DNA of 64,000 nt from Microvirga rosea. Lineage in GTDB: Bacteria; Pseudomonadota; Alphaproteobacteria; Rhizobiales; Beijerinckiaceae. The translations under genes were made by a program, and so were the position numbers. Position 1 is the first letter of the stretch; the number at the start of each line of letters is the position of its first letter. Location of the stretch: contig NZ_JAJDOP010000015.1 in NCBI RefSeq assembly GCF_020595095.1, positions 1-64,000 on the forward strand. Direction: 5' to 3'. Of this stretch, positions 47,356 through 58,417 are shown piece after piece. The notes beneath the pieces are model-generated. The model searched no databases, was not told the DNA's origin, and saw only the letters and a program-made list of their open reading frames with translations.

Positions 47356-47501
47356 GACACCGATCCCTGATACGCACACATGAAGGATGGAGAGCGGCGC
47401 GAACCGCCCGTCGACATCCTTGAAGAACAGCGCTCAGGATCGGGCTTGAGGCTTAATGAACTGTAAAGGCTGACCGCTTTCGGAAAGCCTTCAACAACAA
47501 A

Positions 47502-47526
47502 AAACCGGCGCTTGCGGCGCCGGTTT
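47502..47526 (-). terminator. Terminator of rpmF
   Basis: CCGGCGC and GCGCCGG form a stem with a five-base loop, extended by A/T pairs. It is followed on the minus strand by a run of six Ts, 22 bases after the rpmF stop codon. Confidence 0.92.
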
Positions 47527-47548
47527 GGTACTTGGCATAGGCAGCTTT

Positions 47549-47734
47549 TTAAGCTTCCGACTTCACCTTGAGAACCTGACGGCCCCGGTACATGCCGGAC
47601 TTCAGGTCGATGTGGTGAGGACGGCGCAGCTCGCCGGAATCCTTGTCCTCGATATAGGTCGGGGCCTGCAAGGCATCGGCGGAGCGACGCATGCCGCGCC
47701 GCGAAGGCGACGTTTTTCTTTTTGGAACGGCCAT
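47549..47734 (-). CDS. rpmF: 50S ribosomal protein L32
   Basis: This 61-residue ribosomal protein begins [18 protein letters not shown], the invariant L32 start. It lacks the zinc-binding Cys pairs present in some L32 forms. It has its own strong terminator and lies 155 bases after mtgA, so it probably uses its own promoter. Confidence 0.97.
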   Translation of the reverse strand: MAVPKRKTSPSRRGMRRSADALQAPTYIEDKDSGELRRPHHIDLKSGMYRGRQVLKVKSEA

Positions 47735-47889
47735 TTCTCGTCTCCGGTCAACAGCGGAGCGCCCGCTCGAACCGGGGAACGCTCACATTAGGAACTTGAT
47801 GAGGTTGCGCCTCATACAAGGTATTTGAGGAAATATCTAGCCCTAAACGCGGCGGCTGTCCGTCGATCGGGCTGCGACCTCCTGTAGCT

Positions 47890-48669
47890 TCACCCCTTGA
47901 GGCAGTCGCTGAACGGGGCCGCTCCCTCCATGCGTCCCATGAGCCGCGCGGCCAAGGCCCGGTGTCCAGGCCTGGGGCGCCCCGGATTGCGCACGAGGGG
48001 GTTGGGAAGCGCTGTCGCCAGCAAGGCCGCCTCCCGGCGGGTCAAGGTTTTGGCCGGCTTGCCGAAATATCTCTGGGCCGCGGCCTCGGCGCCGAAGACG
48101 CCCTCGCCCCATTCGACGATGTTGAGATAATTTTCCATCATCTTGCGCTTCGACCAGATCAGATCGAGGTAAAGGGCGATGGGCAATTCCAGTCCTTTGC
48201 GCAGATAAGAGCGCCCGGGCCACAGGAAGAGGTTCTTGGCCGTCTGCATGGGAATGGTGGAAGCCCCACGGGCCGGGCCGTCCTCGTCCGCCGCCTCCAC
48301 CACATCGCGCAAGGCGTCCCAGTCGACACCGTTGTGATCGCAGAATCGGCCGTCCTCCGATGTCATGACGGCAAGCGGCAGCTGGGGGGATATCTCGTCC
48401 AGGCTGATGAACCGGCGCTCCACCGGCTGGAGCGTCAGCCACCGGCCGACCATGAGGGTCGAGACCGGCGGAACGCCCCAGTACAAGAGGCCTAGCCAAA
48501 AGACCGCGGCTGCCCATAAGAGAAGAAGCCCAAGGCCGAGCCCCACGAAACGGCGAAGCCAGCGGGATACGGCCGACCGCCTTTTCCGGGGAGCCGCTTC
48601 CCGCGCCGGGTCCACGTTGTCGTTTCCCTCAGGGCGGTCGCTCTGCGCGCCCGCATTCAGGCTGAACAT
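47890..48669 (-). CDS. mtgA: Monofunctional peptidoglycan glycosyltransferase
   Basis: MtgA polymerises lipid II into glycan strands at the inner membrane. From the ATG at 48669 the protein has 259 residues, with one transmembrane helix (about 40-62) and the GT51 motifs MTSEDGRFCDHNGVDW (catalytic Glu in SED), GASTIPMQTAKNLFLWPGRS, RKMMENYLNIVEWGEGVFGAEAAAQ and TRREAALLATALPNP. The N-terminal 35 residues are polar and longer than in E. coli. An ATG at 48693 also fits the frame. Both starts collide with the start of the divergent polyprenyl synthase gene. Confidence 0.93.
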   Translation of the reverse strand: MFSLNAGAQSDRPEGNDNVDPAREAAPRKRRSAVSRWLRRFVGLGLGLLLLWAAAVFWLGLLYWGVPPVSTLMVGRWLTLQPVERRFISLDEISPQLPLAVMTSEDGRFCDHNGVDWDALRDVVEAADEDGPARGASTIPMQTAKNLFLWPGRSYLRKGLELPIALYLDLIWSKRKMMENYLNIVEWGEGVFGAEAAAQRYFGKPAKTLTRREAALLATALPNPLVRNPGRPRPGHRALAARLMGRMEGAAPFSDCLKG

Positions 48670-48691
48670 GATGTCATCCACCGGCTCTTTC

Positions 48692-49594
48692 ATGGCGCGA
48701 CTGTCCGATGTCGCAAGGGATGTCGAGGTCTGCCTCGAAGCGTTGCTATCAAACGAAGCGCGTTCGGGCGAGATGGCAAGGCCTGAACGGCTTATTTCCG
48801 CCATGCGGCATGCCGCTCTCGGGGGCGGAAAGCGGTTGCGCCCTTTTTTGACGATCGAAACGGCCCGCCTGTTCTCCAGGGAGGGAGCCGGTCCCCTTCG
48901 GTCCGGCAGCGCCATCGAGCTTCTTCATTGCTATTCCCTCGTCCATGACGATCTCCCGTCCATGGACGACGACGATCTGCGGCGTGGGCGTCCCACGGTG
49001 CATAAAGCCTTTGACGAGGCCACGGCGATTCTGGCGGGCGATGCCCTGCAGACCTTGGCGTTCGAGATCCTGGCCGATCCTGCGACGGATCCGGATGCGG
49101 TCGTCCGCGCCGAACTGGTTTTCGGCCTTGCGCGGGCGTCAGGCCTCGGCGGAATGGTGGGCGGCCAGCAGCTCGATCTTGCGGCGGAGGGGCGCTACGG
49201 GCCGGCATCGCTGAGCGAGGCGGACATCCGGCGGCTGCAGATGATGAAGACCGGCGCGCTTCTGACCTTCTCCGTCGAGGCCGGCGCCATCCTCGGACGG
49301 GCCGACACGACGGCCCGCGAGGCGTTGCGGGCCTATGGGCGCGCCCTTGGGGCCGCCTTCCAGGTCGCCGACGATATTCTCGATCGGGAGGCCTCTGCCG
49401 AGGCTCTGGGCAAGCGCACCGGCAAGGACCTCGAAAAGGGGAAGGCCACCCTGGTGGATCATCTTGGAATGGAGGGCGCCAAGCGGGAGTGTCGGCACCT
49501 CGTGGAAGACGCTCAAACGGCCCTCGAACCCTTCGGGCCGGATGCGCAGATCCTGCGGGAGGCCGTCCGTTTCGTGGCCGAGCGAGAGGTCTGA
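48692..49594 (+). CDS. ispA: Farnesyl-diphosphate synthase (polyprenyl synthetase)
   Basis: This enzyme adds isopentenyl diphosphate to allylic diphosphates to give farnesyl diphosphate for quinones, hopanoids and undecaprenol. The 300-residue protein has GGGKRLRPFL (about 42-51), the first Asp-rich motif DDLPSMDDDDLRRGRP and the second QVADDILD. The spacing of the first Asp motif is the bacterial FPP-synthase type. The ATG at 48692 gives normal length; in-frame ATGs at 48668 and 48671 are alternatives. No ribosome site is evident. It is followed by a GNAT gene with a three-base gap. Confidence 0.93.
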   Translation: MARLSDVARDVEVCLEALLSNEARSGEMARPERLISAMRHAALGGGKRLRPFLTIETARLFSREGAGPLRSGSAIELLHCYSLVHDDLPSMDDDDLRRGRPTVHKAFDEATAILAGDALQTLAFEILADPATDPDAVVRAELVFGLARASGLGGMVGGQQLDLAAEGRYGPASLSEADIRRLQMMKTGALLTFSVEAGAILGRADTTAREALRAYGRALGAAFQVADDILDREASAEALGKRTGKDLEKGKATLVDHLGMEGAKRECRHLVEDAQTALEPFGPDAQILREAVRFVAEREV

Positions 49595-49596
49595 TC

Positions 49597-50142
49597 ATGG
49601 AGGCCGTGACCCTTCGACCGGGCGAACTCGCGGATATTCCCTTCATCATGGCGACCGAGCGGACGGAGGGCTATGACGGTCTGGTCGGGCGCTGGGACGA
49701 GACCCAGCACCGAGCGGAGCTTGCAAAGCCGGGAAGCGCCTATCTGATCGGCGAGCAGGACGGCAGACCCAACGGTTTCGCGATTCTACAGGATCTCGAC
49801 GATCCGTTCGGCAACGTGCTTCTCAAGCGTGTGGCCGTGCAACAGCCGGGGGCCGGCTTCGGGACCCGCTTTCTAAGGCTTGTCCTGGGTGTCGCATTCG
49901 ATCGACCGAACACCTATCGGGTGTGGCTCCATGTGTTCGGTCACAATACGCGGGCGCGCTCGGTCTACGGAACGCTCGGGCTGCGGGAAGACGGCATTCT
50001 CCGGGAGGCTTATGCCAAGCCCGACGGAACGCGCGTTTCGCTGATCCTCATGTCGATTCTGCGCCCGGAATGGGAGGCGAGCGTTCTCACGCCTCCACCG
50101 AGCGGCGCTCCTTCGCCCAACGCGGCGGCTTCAGTTCGCTGA
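49597..50142 (+). CDS. GNAT-family N-acetyltransferase
   Basis: This 181-residue protein has a GNAT domain (LLKRVAVQQPGAGFGTRFLRLV, with the acetyl-CoA loop QPGAGFG at about 88-94, and VFGHNTRARSVYGTLGF-like ending). GAGAGG precedes the ATG at 49597, two bases after the farnesyl-diphosphate synthase stop, so the two are likely cotranscribed. The last 56 bases overlap the convergent transporter gene, and the final 15 or so residues look like a read-on tail (TPPPSGAPSPNAAAS). The substrate is unknown. Confidence 0.87.
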   Translation: MEAVTLRPGELADIPFIMATERTEGYDGLVGRWDETQHRAELAKPGSAYLIGEQDGRPNGFAILQDLDDPFGNVLLKRVAVQQPGAGFGTRFLRLVLGVAFDRPNTYRVWLHVFGHNTRARSVYGTLGLREDGILREAYAKPDGTRVSLILMSILRPEWEASVLTPPPSGAPSPNAAASVR

Positions 50143-51004
50143 CGATCACGCCGACGATAATGAGGACGGCGCCGATCAATGCCGCTGCGGGTAGGCGTTC
50201 TCCGGCGATCCGACCGACGATTCCCGCCCAAACCGGCTCGCCCGCATAGATGACGGTTGCGCGGGTGGGTGATACGGTTTTCTGCGCCCAATTCATCGCA
50301 AGCTGAATTCCGGCGCTGGCGACGCCAAGGCCGATGGCGCTCAGGATCAGCAGCCACGACATGTCCGGAATGCCTTCGCCCAGCGGCGCCATGCCGGCGA
50401 AGGCAAGGATCGACGCGGTCGCGAGTTGCACAACGGTGACGCGGCGCACGTCGACCCGGCCTGCATAGCCTCCGATGAGGATGATTTCGGACGCAATGGC
50501 CACCGCACTGATCAATGTGAGCAACTCGCCCCTGCCGAGGCCGATCGACGTTCCGTCAGGGCCCGCGAGCAGCACGAGCCCCGCAAAGGCGAATGCGATG
50601 CCGAGCCAGGACATCACGCCTGGAGGGCGGCGGAGGACGAGCCATTGCAGCAGGGGAACGATCGGGACGTAGAGCGCCGTGATGAACGCGGACTTGCTGC
50701 TCGGGATCGTCTGCAGGCCATATGTCTGCAGGGTGTAGCCGAAAAAGATGCTGATGCCGATGAGAATGCCGGCTTTGGCTTCGGCCCAGGTGAGTCCGCG
50801 CAGCACGGGCGCCGCAAGACATCCCATCACCAGCGCCGCCGTGCCGAAGCGCAGGCCGACGAAGAACAGCGGCCCACTGACGGCAAGAACGTTCTGCACG
50901 GTCAGAAACGTCGCGCCCCAGATCATGGTGATCGCCACCAGCACGGCTTCGCTCTTGCTGAAGAAGAAGCGGAAGCGAGGGGCGGAAGAAGAGGCAGCGG
51001 CCAC
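50087..51004 (-). CDS. EamA/DMT-family transporter
   Basis: This 305-residue protein has ten hydrophobic segments and two EamA repeats (AITMIWGATFLTVQNVL, SSKSAFITALYVPIVPLLQW, AGEPVWAGIVGRIAGERLPAAALIGA). The start is GTG at 51004 with AAGGATATCCC upstream. The substrate is unknown. It overlaps the GNAT gene tail-to-tail by 56 bases. Confidence 0.9.
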   Translation of the reverse strand: MAAASSSAPRFRFFFSKSEAVLVAITMIWGATFLTVQNVLAVSGPLFFVGLRFGTAALVMGCLAAPVLRGLTWAEAKAGILIGISIFFGYTLQTYGLQTIPSSKSAFITALYVPIVPLLQWLVLRRPPGVMSWLGIAFAFAGLVLLAGPDGTSIGLGRGELLTLISAVAIASEIILIGGYAGRVDVRRVTVVQLATASILAFAGMAPLGEGIPDMSWLLILSAIGLGVASAGIQLAMNWAQKTVSPTRATVIYAGEPVWAGIVGRIAGERLPAAALIGAVLIIVGVIVSELKPPRWAKERRSVEA

Positions 51005-51103
51005 GGGATATCCTTGGGTGAGATGTCCCGTGGGTTATGAGGAACGGCTCAAGCGGTCAAGCTCAAAGGCCGTCTTGGATGACTGCCACGACGAGGCATG
51101 CTG

Positions 51104-51703
51104 TCAGGGCGTTTTGATGGCCATCGCATGAAGCCAGCTTGTCGGCAGCGCATCGTATCCGCTGCCGCCTTCCTCCGCGATGGCAAGACTCTTCCAAACG
51201 GGCTCCTTGTAGGCGGAGCGTAGCCAATCTTCCGAAGGATAGTTGTAATATCGATCGAATTTATCGCGTCCTTCCCGGGTGCCGGCCTTGAAGCTCGCAT
51301 AGAAGACGCCGCCGGGTTTCAGGGCCGCATGGATCCGCTCGATGATGCGCGGCAGATCCTGTCGCGGCACGTGAAGGAGGCAGGCATTCGCCCATACGCC
51401 GTCATAGACGCCGTGCTCGTCGAGATCGTCGAACAGCAAGACGCGCACGGGCCGGCCGAGGCGCTTTTCGGCCTCCCTGGCGATTTCCGGGGTGCCGTCC
51501 GTCGGCGTCACGTCGAAGCCTCTGGCGAGCATCGCTTCGCTGTCCTGGCCGCCGCCGCAACCGAGCTCGAGAATCGTGCCGCCTGCCGGCAGGTGCTTCA
51601 GGAAGGCGTCGATGTGCCGATGACTGGCCTCCTGGCCGCGGGTCGCATAAATCTCCGCCTCGTCGGCGTAAAAGTTCAATGTTACGGAGTCATGGCCGGA
51701 CAT
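51104..51703 (-). CDS. Class I SAM-dependent methyltransferase
   Basis: This 199-residue protein has a standard SAM fold with LELGCGGGQDSEAML (about 45-59), the Asp in FDVTPTDGTPEI and GVWANACLLHVPRQDLP (about 101-117). The small size and pattern resemble TehB-like and thiopurine-type methyltransferases. The substrate is unknown. It stands between the transporter and a GNAT gene. Confidence 0.9.
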   Translation of the reverse strand: MSGHDSVTLNFYADEAEIYATRGQEASHRHIDAFLKHLPAGGTILELGCGGGQDSEAMLARGFDVTPTDGTPEIAREAEKRLGRPVRVLLFDDLDEHGVYDGVWANACLLHVPRQDLPRIIERIHAALKPGGVFYASFKAGTREGRDKFDRYYNYPSEDWLRSAYKEPVWKSLAIAEEGGSGYDALPTSWLHAMAIKTP

Positions 51704-51751
51704 GGATTTCTTTCCTGGCAGAAGACTTTCTAGCAGCGGCGATCCAATACA

Positions 51752-52300
51752 TCATTCCGCCGTCGGAACCCAGAACCGAAGCTTGATCTTTCCCGTGAGA
51801 CTGGCATGCGGGAACCGGCCGTCGAGGATGCCTCCATTGGCGAGGATGACTTTCCGGGAGGCTTCGTTGGTCTCGTCGCAGGTCACCATCACCCGGGAAA
51901 AACCCTCGGCCCGCGCGATGGGCAGAATCAGCCTCAAGGCCTGCGTGGCGTAGCCGCGGCGCTGTTTCCACGGCACGACCGCATATCCGATATGGCCGAG
52001 GGAAGTTGGCGGCAATTCTTCCGTGCCCGGTTGAAAGCGAAAGCCGATGCGGCCGCAGAACTCGCCGTCGCTGATCCAGAAGTCATGAGCCGGCAGCCGT
52101 GGGACATCGCGTCCATTAGGCAGGCGGATCGTCGGGCTGCTGTAGAGATCATGCAGGAACTGCGCCGGATTGCGCCGCAGCTGTTCCAGCTGCTCGCGGC
52201 TCACATCCTGGTCGGTGTTGGGCGACCAACCCTGTGCAAGAGCATGTTCGTAGCCAGGGAGATCGGCGAGGTTCGGGCGGGTGAGAGAGATCATCGTCAT
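51752..52300 (-). CDS. GNAT-family N-acetyltransferase
   Basis: This 182-residue protein has a GNAT domain with HIGYAVVPWKQRRGYATQALRL (acetyl-CoA loop QRRGYA at about 114-119) and VMVTCDETNEASRKVILANGG, the RimJ/RimL-like pattern. The ATG at 52300 was chosen; another ATG lies two codons later and an upstream in-frame start at 52333 is less likely. No ribosome site is visible. It lies 57 bases after kup. Confidence 0.88.
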   Translation of the reverse strand: MTMISLTRPNLADLPGYEHALAQGWSPNTDQDVSREQLEQLRRNPAQFLHDLYSSPTIRLPNGRDVPRLPAHDFWISDGEFCGRIGFRFQPGTEELPPTSLGHIGYAVVPWKQRRGYATQALRLILPIARAEGFSRVMVTCDETNEASRKVILANGGILDGRFPHASLTGKIKLRFWVPTAE

Positions 52301-52357
52301 CGGGCAAGTGTCTCGGGAGCCGGACCCTGACACCGCGCCGCACGAATGACAACTGTC

Positions 52358-54286
52358 CTAGACGGTCACCTGGGTTCCTACCTCGACCACGCGTCCGGTT
52401 GGAATCTGGAAGAAGTCCGTGGCATCGCTCGCCGACTTGGCGAGGCTGATGAACACCTTATCCTGCCAGAGCGGCATGCCGGACTGGGCGGCAGGGCGGA
52501 TCGACCGCCGCGACAGGAAGAACGACGTGGCCATGATGTCGAACTTGAAGCCGCGCTTGCGCAGAATGGCGAGGCCGCGCGGGATGTTGGGCGTCTCCAT
52601 GTAGCCATAGGCGATCTGGACGCGCCAGAATGAATCGCCCACATGCTCGATCTGAACCCGATCCTCGTCCTCGATGCGCGGGACATCCTCGTTCCGCACC
52701 GTCAGGATGACGTTCTTTTCGTGCAGCACCTTGTTGTGCTTGAGGTTGTGGAGAAGGGCGGCCGGCGCGGTGTCGGGGTCGCTGGTCAGGAAGACAGCCG
52801 TTCCCTTGACCCGGTGGGGCGGGCTCTTTTCAAGCATCTTCACGAGCTCGAGCAGCGGAACGTCGATCTTCCGGGTCTTCTCGAACAGGATGGTCGTGCC
52901 CTTCACCCACGTCCACATGAGCGTCATCAGAGCCGCCGCGAGGATCACCGGCACATAACCGCCCGTGAAGATCTTCAGGAGGTTCGCACCGAAGAAGGCC
53001 AGGTCGATGAACAGGAAGGGGAGCATGACGGCAAGCGTCAGGGCCAGCGACCAGCGCCAGCCCTTCCAGATCACCAGGATCGCCAGGATGGCGTCCACCG
53101 CCATGGCTCCGAACACCGATACGCCATAAGCGTGCGACAGGTTGCTCGACGACCCGAAGATCAGAACCAGCACGATCACGCCGAAGAGAAGCAGCATGTT
53201 GACCCGGGGCAGATAGATCTGTCCCTGATGGGTCTCGGAGGTGAAGCGGATCTCGAGGCGCGGCAGGAGGCCGAGCTGTACGGCTTGGCGGGTGAGGGAG
53301 AACGCCCCCGTGATGACCGCCTGGCTGGCGATGATCGTCGCGAGCGTCGCAAGACCGATCATGGGCAGAAGAGCCCAATCGGGAACGAGGCGGAAGAGAG
53401 GCGATTCCGCTGCCGACGGATGGGCCAGCACCAAGGCGCCCTGGCCGAAGTAATTGATGACCAGTGCCGGGAAAACCAGATACAGCCAGGCGCTGCGGAT
53501 CGGTCGCGCGCCGAAGTGACCAAGGTCGGCATAAAGAGCTTCGGCGCCCGTCACCGACAAGCACACCGCCCCCAGAACCGCGAGGGATACGCTGGGGTGA
53601 TGATGAAAGAACGAGAAGGCGTAAACCGGGTTCATGGCGTACATCACGGTCGGGTCGTCCGCGATGTGCATGAGGCCCGCGATCGCAAGGGCCGCGAACC
53701 ATGCGAGCATGATCGGTCCAAAGAAGGCTGCCACCCGGCCGGTTCCCCGGCTCTGAACCATGAAAAGGGCGGCCAGGATCACAAGGGTGATCGGCACCAC
53801 GTAAGGATCGAGTTCGGGCGTGGCGAGCTTCAATCCTTCCACGGCTGAAAGCACCGAGATGGCAGGCGTCAGAACCGCGTCGCCGTAGAACAGCCCCGCG
53901 CCGGCGATGCCGAGCACGAGAACGAGACCGTGTCTCCGGCCGAGCGCCCGCTGCGCCAGGGCGACGAGGGTCAGTGTCCCGCCCTCGCCCCGGTTGTCGG
54001 CGCGCAGAAGGATGAACACGTATTTCGCCGTCACGACGAGCACGAGCGACCAGAGGATCAGGGACAGCACCCCGAGAATGATGTCGCGGGTGACCGGGCC
54101 GCCCGCTGCCGCTGCGGCAACGGACTCCTTGAAGGCATAGAGAGGGCTCGTGCCGATATCGCCGAACACAACGCCTATAGCGCCCAACATGAGCGTCCAG
54201 AAGCTCACGTTGTGATGGGATTCGGGAAGGGAGGCCTCCGGAGCTGCGGAGTCCGCATGCCCAGGAGCGACTGCGTGCTGTACCAT
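52358..54286 (-). CDS. kup: Low-affinity potassium uptake protein Kup
   Basis: Kup takes up potassium with protons. The 642-residue protein has about twelve membrane segments and the family motifs [20 protein letters not shown] (about 33-52), [29 protein letters not shown] and a C-terminal cytoplasmic domain of about 180 residues. The ATG at 54286 ([10 protein letters not shown]) was chosen; upstream in-frame Met codons add Arg-rich sequence unlike the family. PtsP, which acts in potassium control in other bacteria, is far away in this window. Confidence 0.95.
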   Translation of the reverse strand: MVQHAVAPGHADSAAPEASLPESHHNVSFWTLMLGAIGVVFGDIGTSPLYAFKESVAAAAAGGPVTRDIILGVLSLILWSLVLVVTAKYVFILLRADNRGEGGTLTLVALAQRALGRRHGLVLVLGIAGAGLFYGDAVLTPAISVLSAVEGLKLATPELDPYVVPITLVILAALFMVQSRGTGRVAAFFGPIMLAWFAALAIAGLMHIADDPTVMYAMNPVYAFSFFHHHPSVSLAVLGAVCLSVTGAEALYADLGHFGARPIRSAWLYLVFPALVINYFGQGALVLAHPSAAESPLFRLVPDWALLPMIGLATLATIIASQAVITGAFSLTRQAVQLGLLPRLEIRFTSETHQGQIYLPRVNMLLLFGVIVLVLIFGSSSNLSHAYGVSVFGAMAVDAILAILVIWKGWRWSLALTLAVMLPFLFIDLAFFGANLLKIFTGGYVPVILAAALMTLMWTWVKGTTILFEKTRKIDVPLLELVKMLEKSPPHRVKGTAVFLTSDPDTAPAALLHNLKHNKVLHEKNVILTVRNEDVPRIEDEDRVQIEHVGDSFWRVQIAYGYMETPNIPRGLAILRKRGFKFDIMATSFFLSRRSIRPAAQSGMPLWQDKVFISLAKSASDATDFFQIPTGRVVEVGTQVTV

Positions 54287-54475
54287 ATGTATGTTCTTTG
54301 CGGATCGATCCGCGGACGGCCCTCGTTGAACTGCTCTCAGACGACTTAGAAGGGCGCCCCTCCTCATCGGATACGGCGGCCGTCGGTGCCGGCGCGGCGG
54401 GCTCTCTAGCACATCGCGCCAAAGCGTAAAACCGAATTTGAGCTAGGGTTCCATAAGGCTTGGCTGGAAACTTAT

Positions 54476-55765
<1,290 letters not shown>

Positions 55766-55828
55766 CGGTCATCCTGAACGGCAGCGTCCGGGCCGCCGCC
55801 GTTTAGCTGAGGCCGAATCGTCCCTCCG

Positions 55829-56359
55829 TCAAGCGCGGCTTATCGCTCCGCCGCCGCAATGGGCGCAGCGCCCGGAAATCTCGAGAAGCTTGATCCGGGG
55901 AGCGAAGCCGTCGCGGTGAAGCAGGGCGTTGACCGCATGCGTCAGTTCGGTCGAGCTCGCCTCGTCGACTCCACCGCAGGCTTCGCAGATCAGAAATGCG
56001 GTGGTGCCTGGAGCGCTCGCCATATGAAAGCTGGCGATATAGGCGTTCTGGCTTGCAAGCCGGTGGGCAAGACCCTGCTCGATGAGGAAGTCGAGCGCCC
56101 GGTAGACGGTAATCGGCGCCATGCGGCCGCCCGGTGGCGTGAGTCGCTCGGCGATCTCATAGGCTCCGAGGGGGCGATGGGTGGCGTAAAGCGTTTCGAG
56201 CACCTTCCTGCGGATCGGGGTCAGGCGGACTCTTTGCGCACGGCACACCGCCTCGGATTGAGCAAGAGCCTGGGGAGCGCGCGCTGCTTGGCGAAGCGCA
56301 TGAGGGCAGGGCTCATCCTGCATGACGGAAGGGGGAAGGGCGGTGTAGGTTGCTGCCAT
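55829..56359 (-). CDS. zur: Zinc uptake regulator Zur (Fur family)
   Basis: This 176-residue Fur-family repressor has an N-terminal winged helix (RLTPIRRKVLETLYATHRP, ITVYRALDFLIEQG) and a dimerisation domain with structural zinc cysteines CEAC and CAHC. YRALDFLIEQGLAHRLASQNAYI and the HMASAPGTTAFLICEACGG segment are Zur-like rather than Fur- or PerR-like. With zinc bound it would repress zinc uptake genes, none of which are in the window. The ATG at 56359 was chosen, with a Met at 56323 as alternative. Confidence 0.85.
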   Translation of the reverse strand: MAATYTALPPSVMQDEPCPHALRQAARAPQALAQSEAVCRAQRVRLTPIRRKVLETLYATHRPLGAYEIAERLTPPGGRMAPITVYRALDFLIEQGLAHRLASQNAYIASFHMASAPGTTAFLICEACGGVDEASSTELTHAVNALLHRDGFAPRIKLLEISGRCAHCGGGAISRA

Positions 56360-56478
56360 GGCGGGGATCTCGAAAAATGCCGCGCGGCCCAAGCGTCACG
56401 CTCAAGCCCACCCCGTTTATATAGGTTATAGCGCTACCCATTCATAGAGGTTTTTGCCAAGGTTATAACAAGCCGGCC

Positions 56479-57132
56479 TCACGTGCTGGGCCGAAAGCGC
56501 CAGACGCAGCTCCGTTTGACCTCGGAATCCTCCAGGCTTCTGGTGACCGGAACCTCGTACTGGACGACTTGGTCGAGCCGATCCTTGGGAAGGTAGCTGC
56601 GCCCCGGATCCCCGATCAGGACAGTGGCGCCACGCCGGTTCAACCCAAAGAGCCAATCGGTAACCCGCCCGGCCAGATCGCGCTCGTAGCAGATGTCGCC
56701 TGCCAGAACGGTCTCCCATCCCCGGTCGGTATCGATGAGGTCTTCCTGGCGGGCCTCGATCTCGACCCCGTTTGCCATGGCGTTGATCCGGATCGCTTCG
56801 ATCGCGAAACCGTCGATGTCGCACGCGGTCACCATCGCGGCCCCGGCCTTCTTTGCCGCAATGGCGACGAGGCCGGAGCCGGACGCGAAATCGAGCACGC
56901 GCCTGTCACGCACCGTCTCCGGGTGATCCAGGATGTAGCGGGCAAGAGCCTGTCCGCCTGCCCAAGCGAAGGCCCAGAAAGGCGGCGGCAGGCCGATGGC
57001 CCCCAACTCCTCCTCGGTCTTCTGCCACAGGGCGGTCGCCTCGTCGGCCACGTGGAGCGAAATCTCGGGAGCATGCGGGACCGGTCGTAATCGGGTTTCC
57101 GCGCGGATGAAGGCGGCTTTGTCCCCGATCAC
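56479..57132 (-). CDS. Protein-lysine methyltransferase-like (ETFB-KMT/NNMT-like) SAM methyltransferase
   Basis: This 217-residue protein has PPPFWAFAWAGGQALARYI (about 49-67), LDFASGSGLVAIAAKKAGA (SAM loop, about 80-98) and GDICYERDLAGRV. This set matches the group containing mitochondrial ETF-beta lysine methyltransferase and its alphaproteobacterial relatives. The target is unproven. It starts with GTG, overlapping the glycosyltransferase stop as GTGA, so the two are translationally coupled. Confidence 0.88.
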   Translation of the reverse strand: MIGDKAAFIRAETRLRPVPHAPEISLHVADEATALWQKTEEELGAIGLPPPFWAFAWAGGQALARYILDHPETVRDRRVLDFASGSGLVAIAAKKAGAAMVTACDIDGFAIEAIRINAMANGVEIEARQEDLIDTDRGWETVLAGDICYERDLAGRVTDWLFGLNRRGATVLIGDPGRSYLPKDRLDQVVQYEVPVTRSLEDSEVKRSCVWRFRPST

Positions 57133-58301
57133 GTAGCCAGAACCTCGCCGTAGAGCCGCTTCACGGCGTCCATGACCTGCCTCTCCGTAAAGCCTTCCAG
57201 AACGCGGGCCCGGGCCGATTGGCCCATCCGCGCCACCTCATCGGGCTTCTGGCTCAGGGCTACGAGAACGTCGGCGAGTTTTTTCGCGTCGTCGGGGGGG
57301 ACGACATGCCCCTCGATGCCGTCCCGCACCAGGGAACGGCAGCCGGGGACGTCCGTCGTCACGATCGCACGGCCGCAGGCTGCCGCCTCCAGAAGCGTGC
57401 GCGGCAAACCCTCGCCGCCGCGCGAGGGCAGGCAGGCCACGTGGTGATCGCGCCAGACCGTGCTGACGTCGCTGGTCGCCCCATGCCAGACGATGCCGTC
57501 CTCACCGCTCCATGTCTTCAGTTCGGCTTCGGGAATCGCCTTTGGATTGGAGGGATCTGGCTCGCCATAGAGGGAAAGCTCGATGGCGGCGCCCCGGCTG
57601 CGGGCGATCCGAACGGCTTCGACCGCAAGATCGACGCCCTTGGACCACAGCATCCTGGCCACAACCGCAACCTTCAACGGCGGCTGCGCCGGCAGGGGCT
57701 GGGGCATGAGAATGTCGGGATCGATGCCCGCTCCACCGACGATGGTGACCCGGGGATCCGACGGATCGAGCCCGATCAGGCGGGGATCGTCCGTGTTCTC
57801 GAAGAGGTAGCGGGTTTTGGCCGTCTGAAGGCCCCGCACCAGCAATCTTACCGCCCGCTGGGCCCATCGGCCGACGATATCGGTGCGCGCCCCGAGAAAG
57901 CCGAGACCGGTCAACGCGTAGACTCTGCTGCCGATGCCGGCCATGGCGGCCGCCGTGCCGCCGACCAGAATGCTGCGGAGAGCGATGCAATGGACGAGAT
58001 CGGCTTTCTCGTTCTTGAGAATGGCCGCAAGCTGTCCCGCCGCATATCCGGCCGCCATCGGATTCAGGCTCCGGCGCTCCGCATCGAGCGGCACGACCTT
58101 CGCTCCCTCCGCCTCGATGGCCGTGCGGTGCTGCCGAATGCGGGTCACGACCGTCACGTCGAGCCCGAGTTCCTTCGCGGCGCGCAGCATCGGCAGAAAA
58201 TGCGAGACGAAGAACCAGTCTTCGGTCACGACGAAAACGAGCTTTCGCCCGTTGAGCGCGGGCAGGAAGGATGGGGCGGCGGAGGACGGGGAAAGGGTCA
58301 C
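57129..58301 (-). CDS. Glycosyltransferase family 4
   Basis: This 390-residue GT-B fold enzyme has an N-terminal acceptor domain (KLVFVVTEDWFFVSHFLPMLRAA, 19-41) and a C-terminal GT4 donor domain (VVARMLWSKGVDLAVEAV, and the EX7E-like SRGGEGLPRTLLEAAACG). It resembles enzymes adding sugars to undecaprenyl-linked or surface polysaccharide. The donor and acceptor are unknown, and no further polysaccharide genes lie nearby. It starts with GTG after GGAAG. Confidence 0.92.
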   Translation of the reverse strand: MTLSPSSAAPSFLPALNGRKLVFVVTEDWFFVSHFLPMLRAAKELGLDVTVVTRIRQHRTAIEAEGAKVVPLDAERRSLNPMAAGYAAGQLAAILKNEKADLVHCIALRSILVGGTAAAMAGIGSRVYALTGLGFLGARTDIVGRWAQRAVRLLVRGLQTAKTRYLFENTDDPRLIGLDPSDPRVTIVGGAGIDPDILMPQPLPAQPPLKVAVVARMLWSKGVDLAVEAVRIARSRGAAIELSLYGEPDPSNPKAIPEAELKTWSGEDGIVWHGATSDVSTVWRDHHVACLPSRGGEGLPRTLLEAAACGRAIVTTDVPGCRSLVRDGIEGHVVPPDDAKKLADVLVALSQKPDEVARMGQSARARVLEGFTERQVMDAVKRLYGEVLAT

Positions 58302-58417
58302 GGTACTTCCAAAACTGAGCAGGGGCTCTTCTAGGGCATTTTCGGCGTCAGGGAACCTCTCATTCCACCCGTCCGTTCACCGCGACCGGGAAAGTGGGTT
58401 TGGCAAAGGAAACTCTG

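Noticed and set aside
56393-56478. Two TATAACC copies before zur as an autoregulatory Zur site
   Set aside because: They are direct, not inverted, and do not match the Zur consensus spacing.
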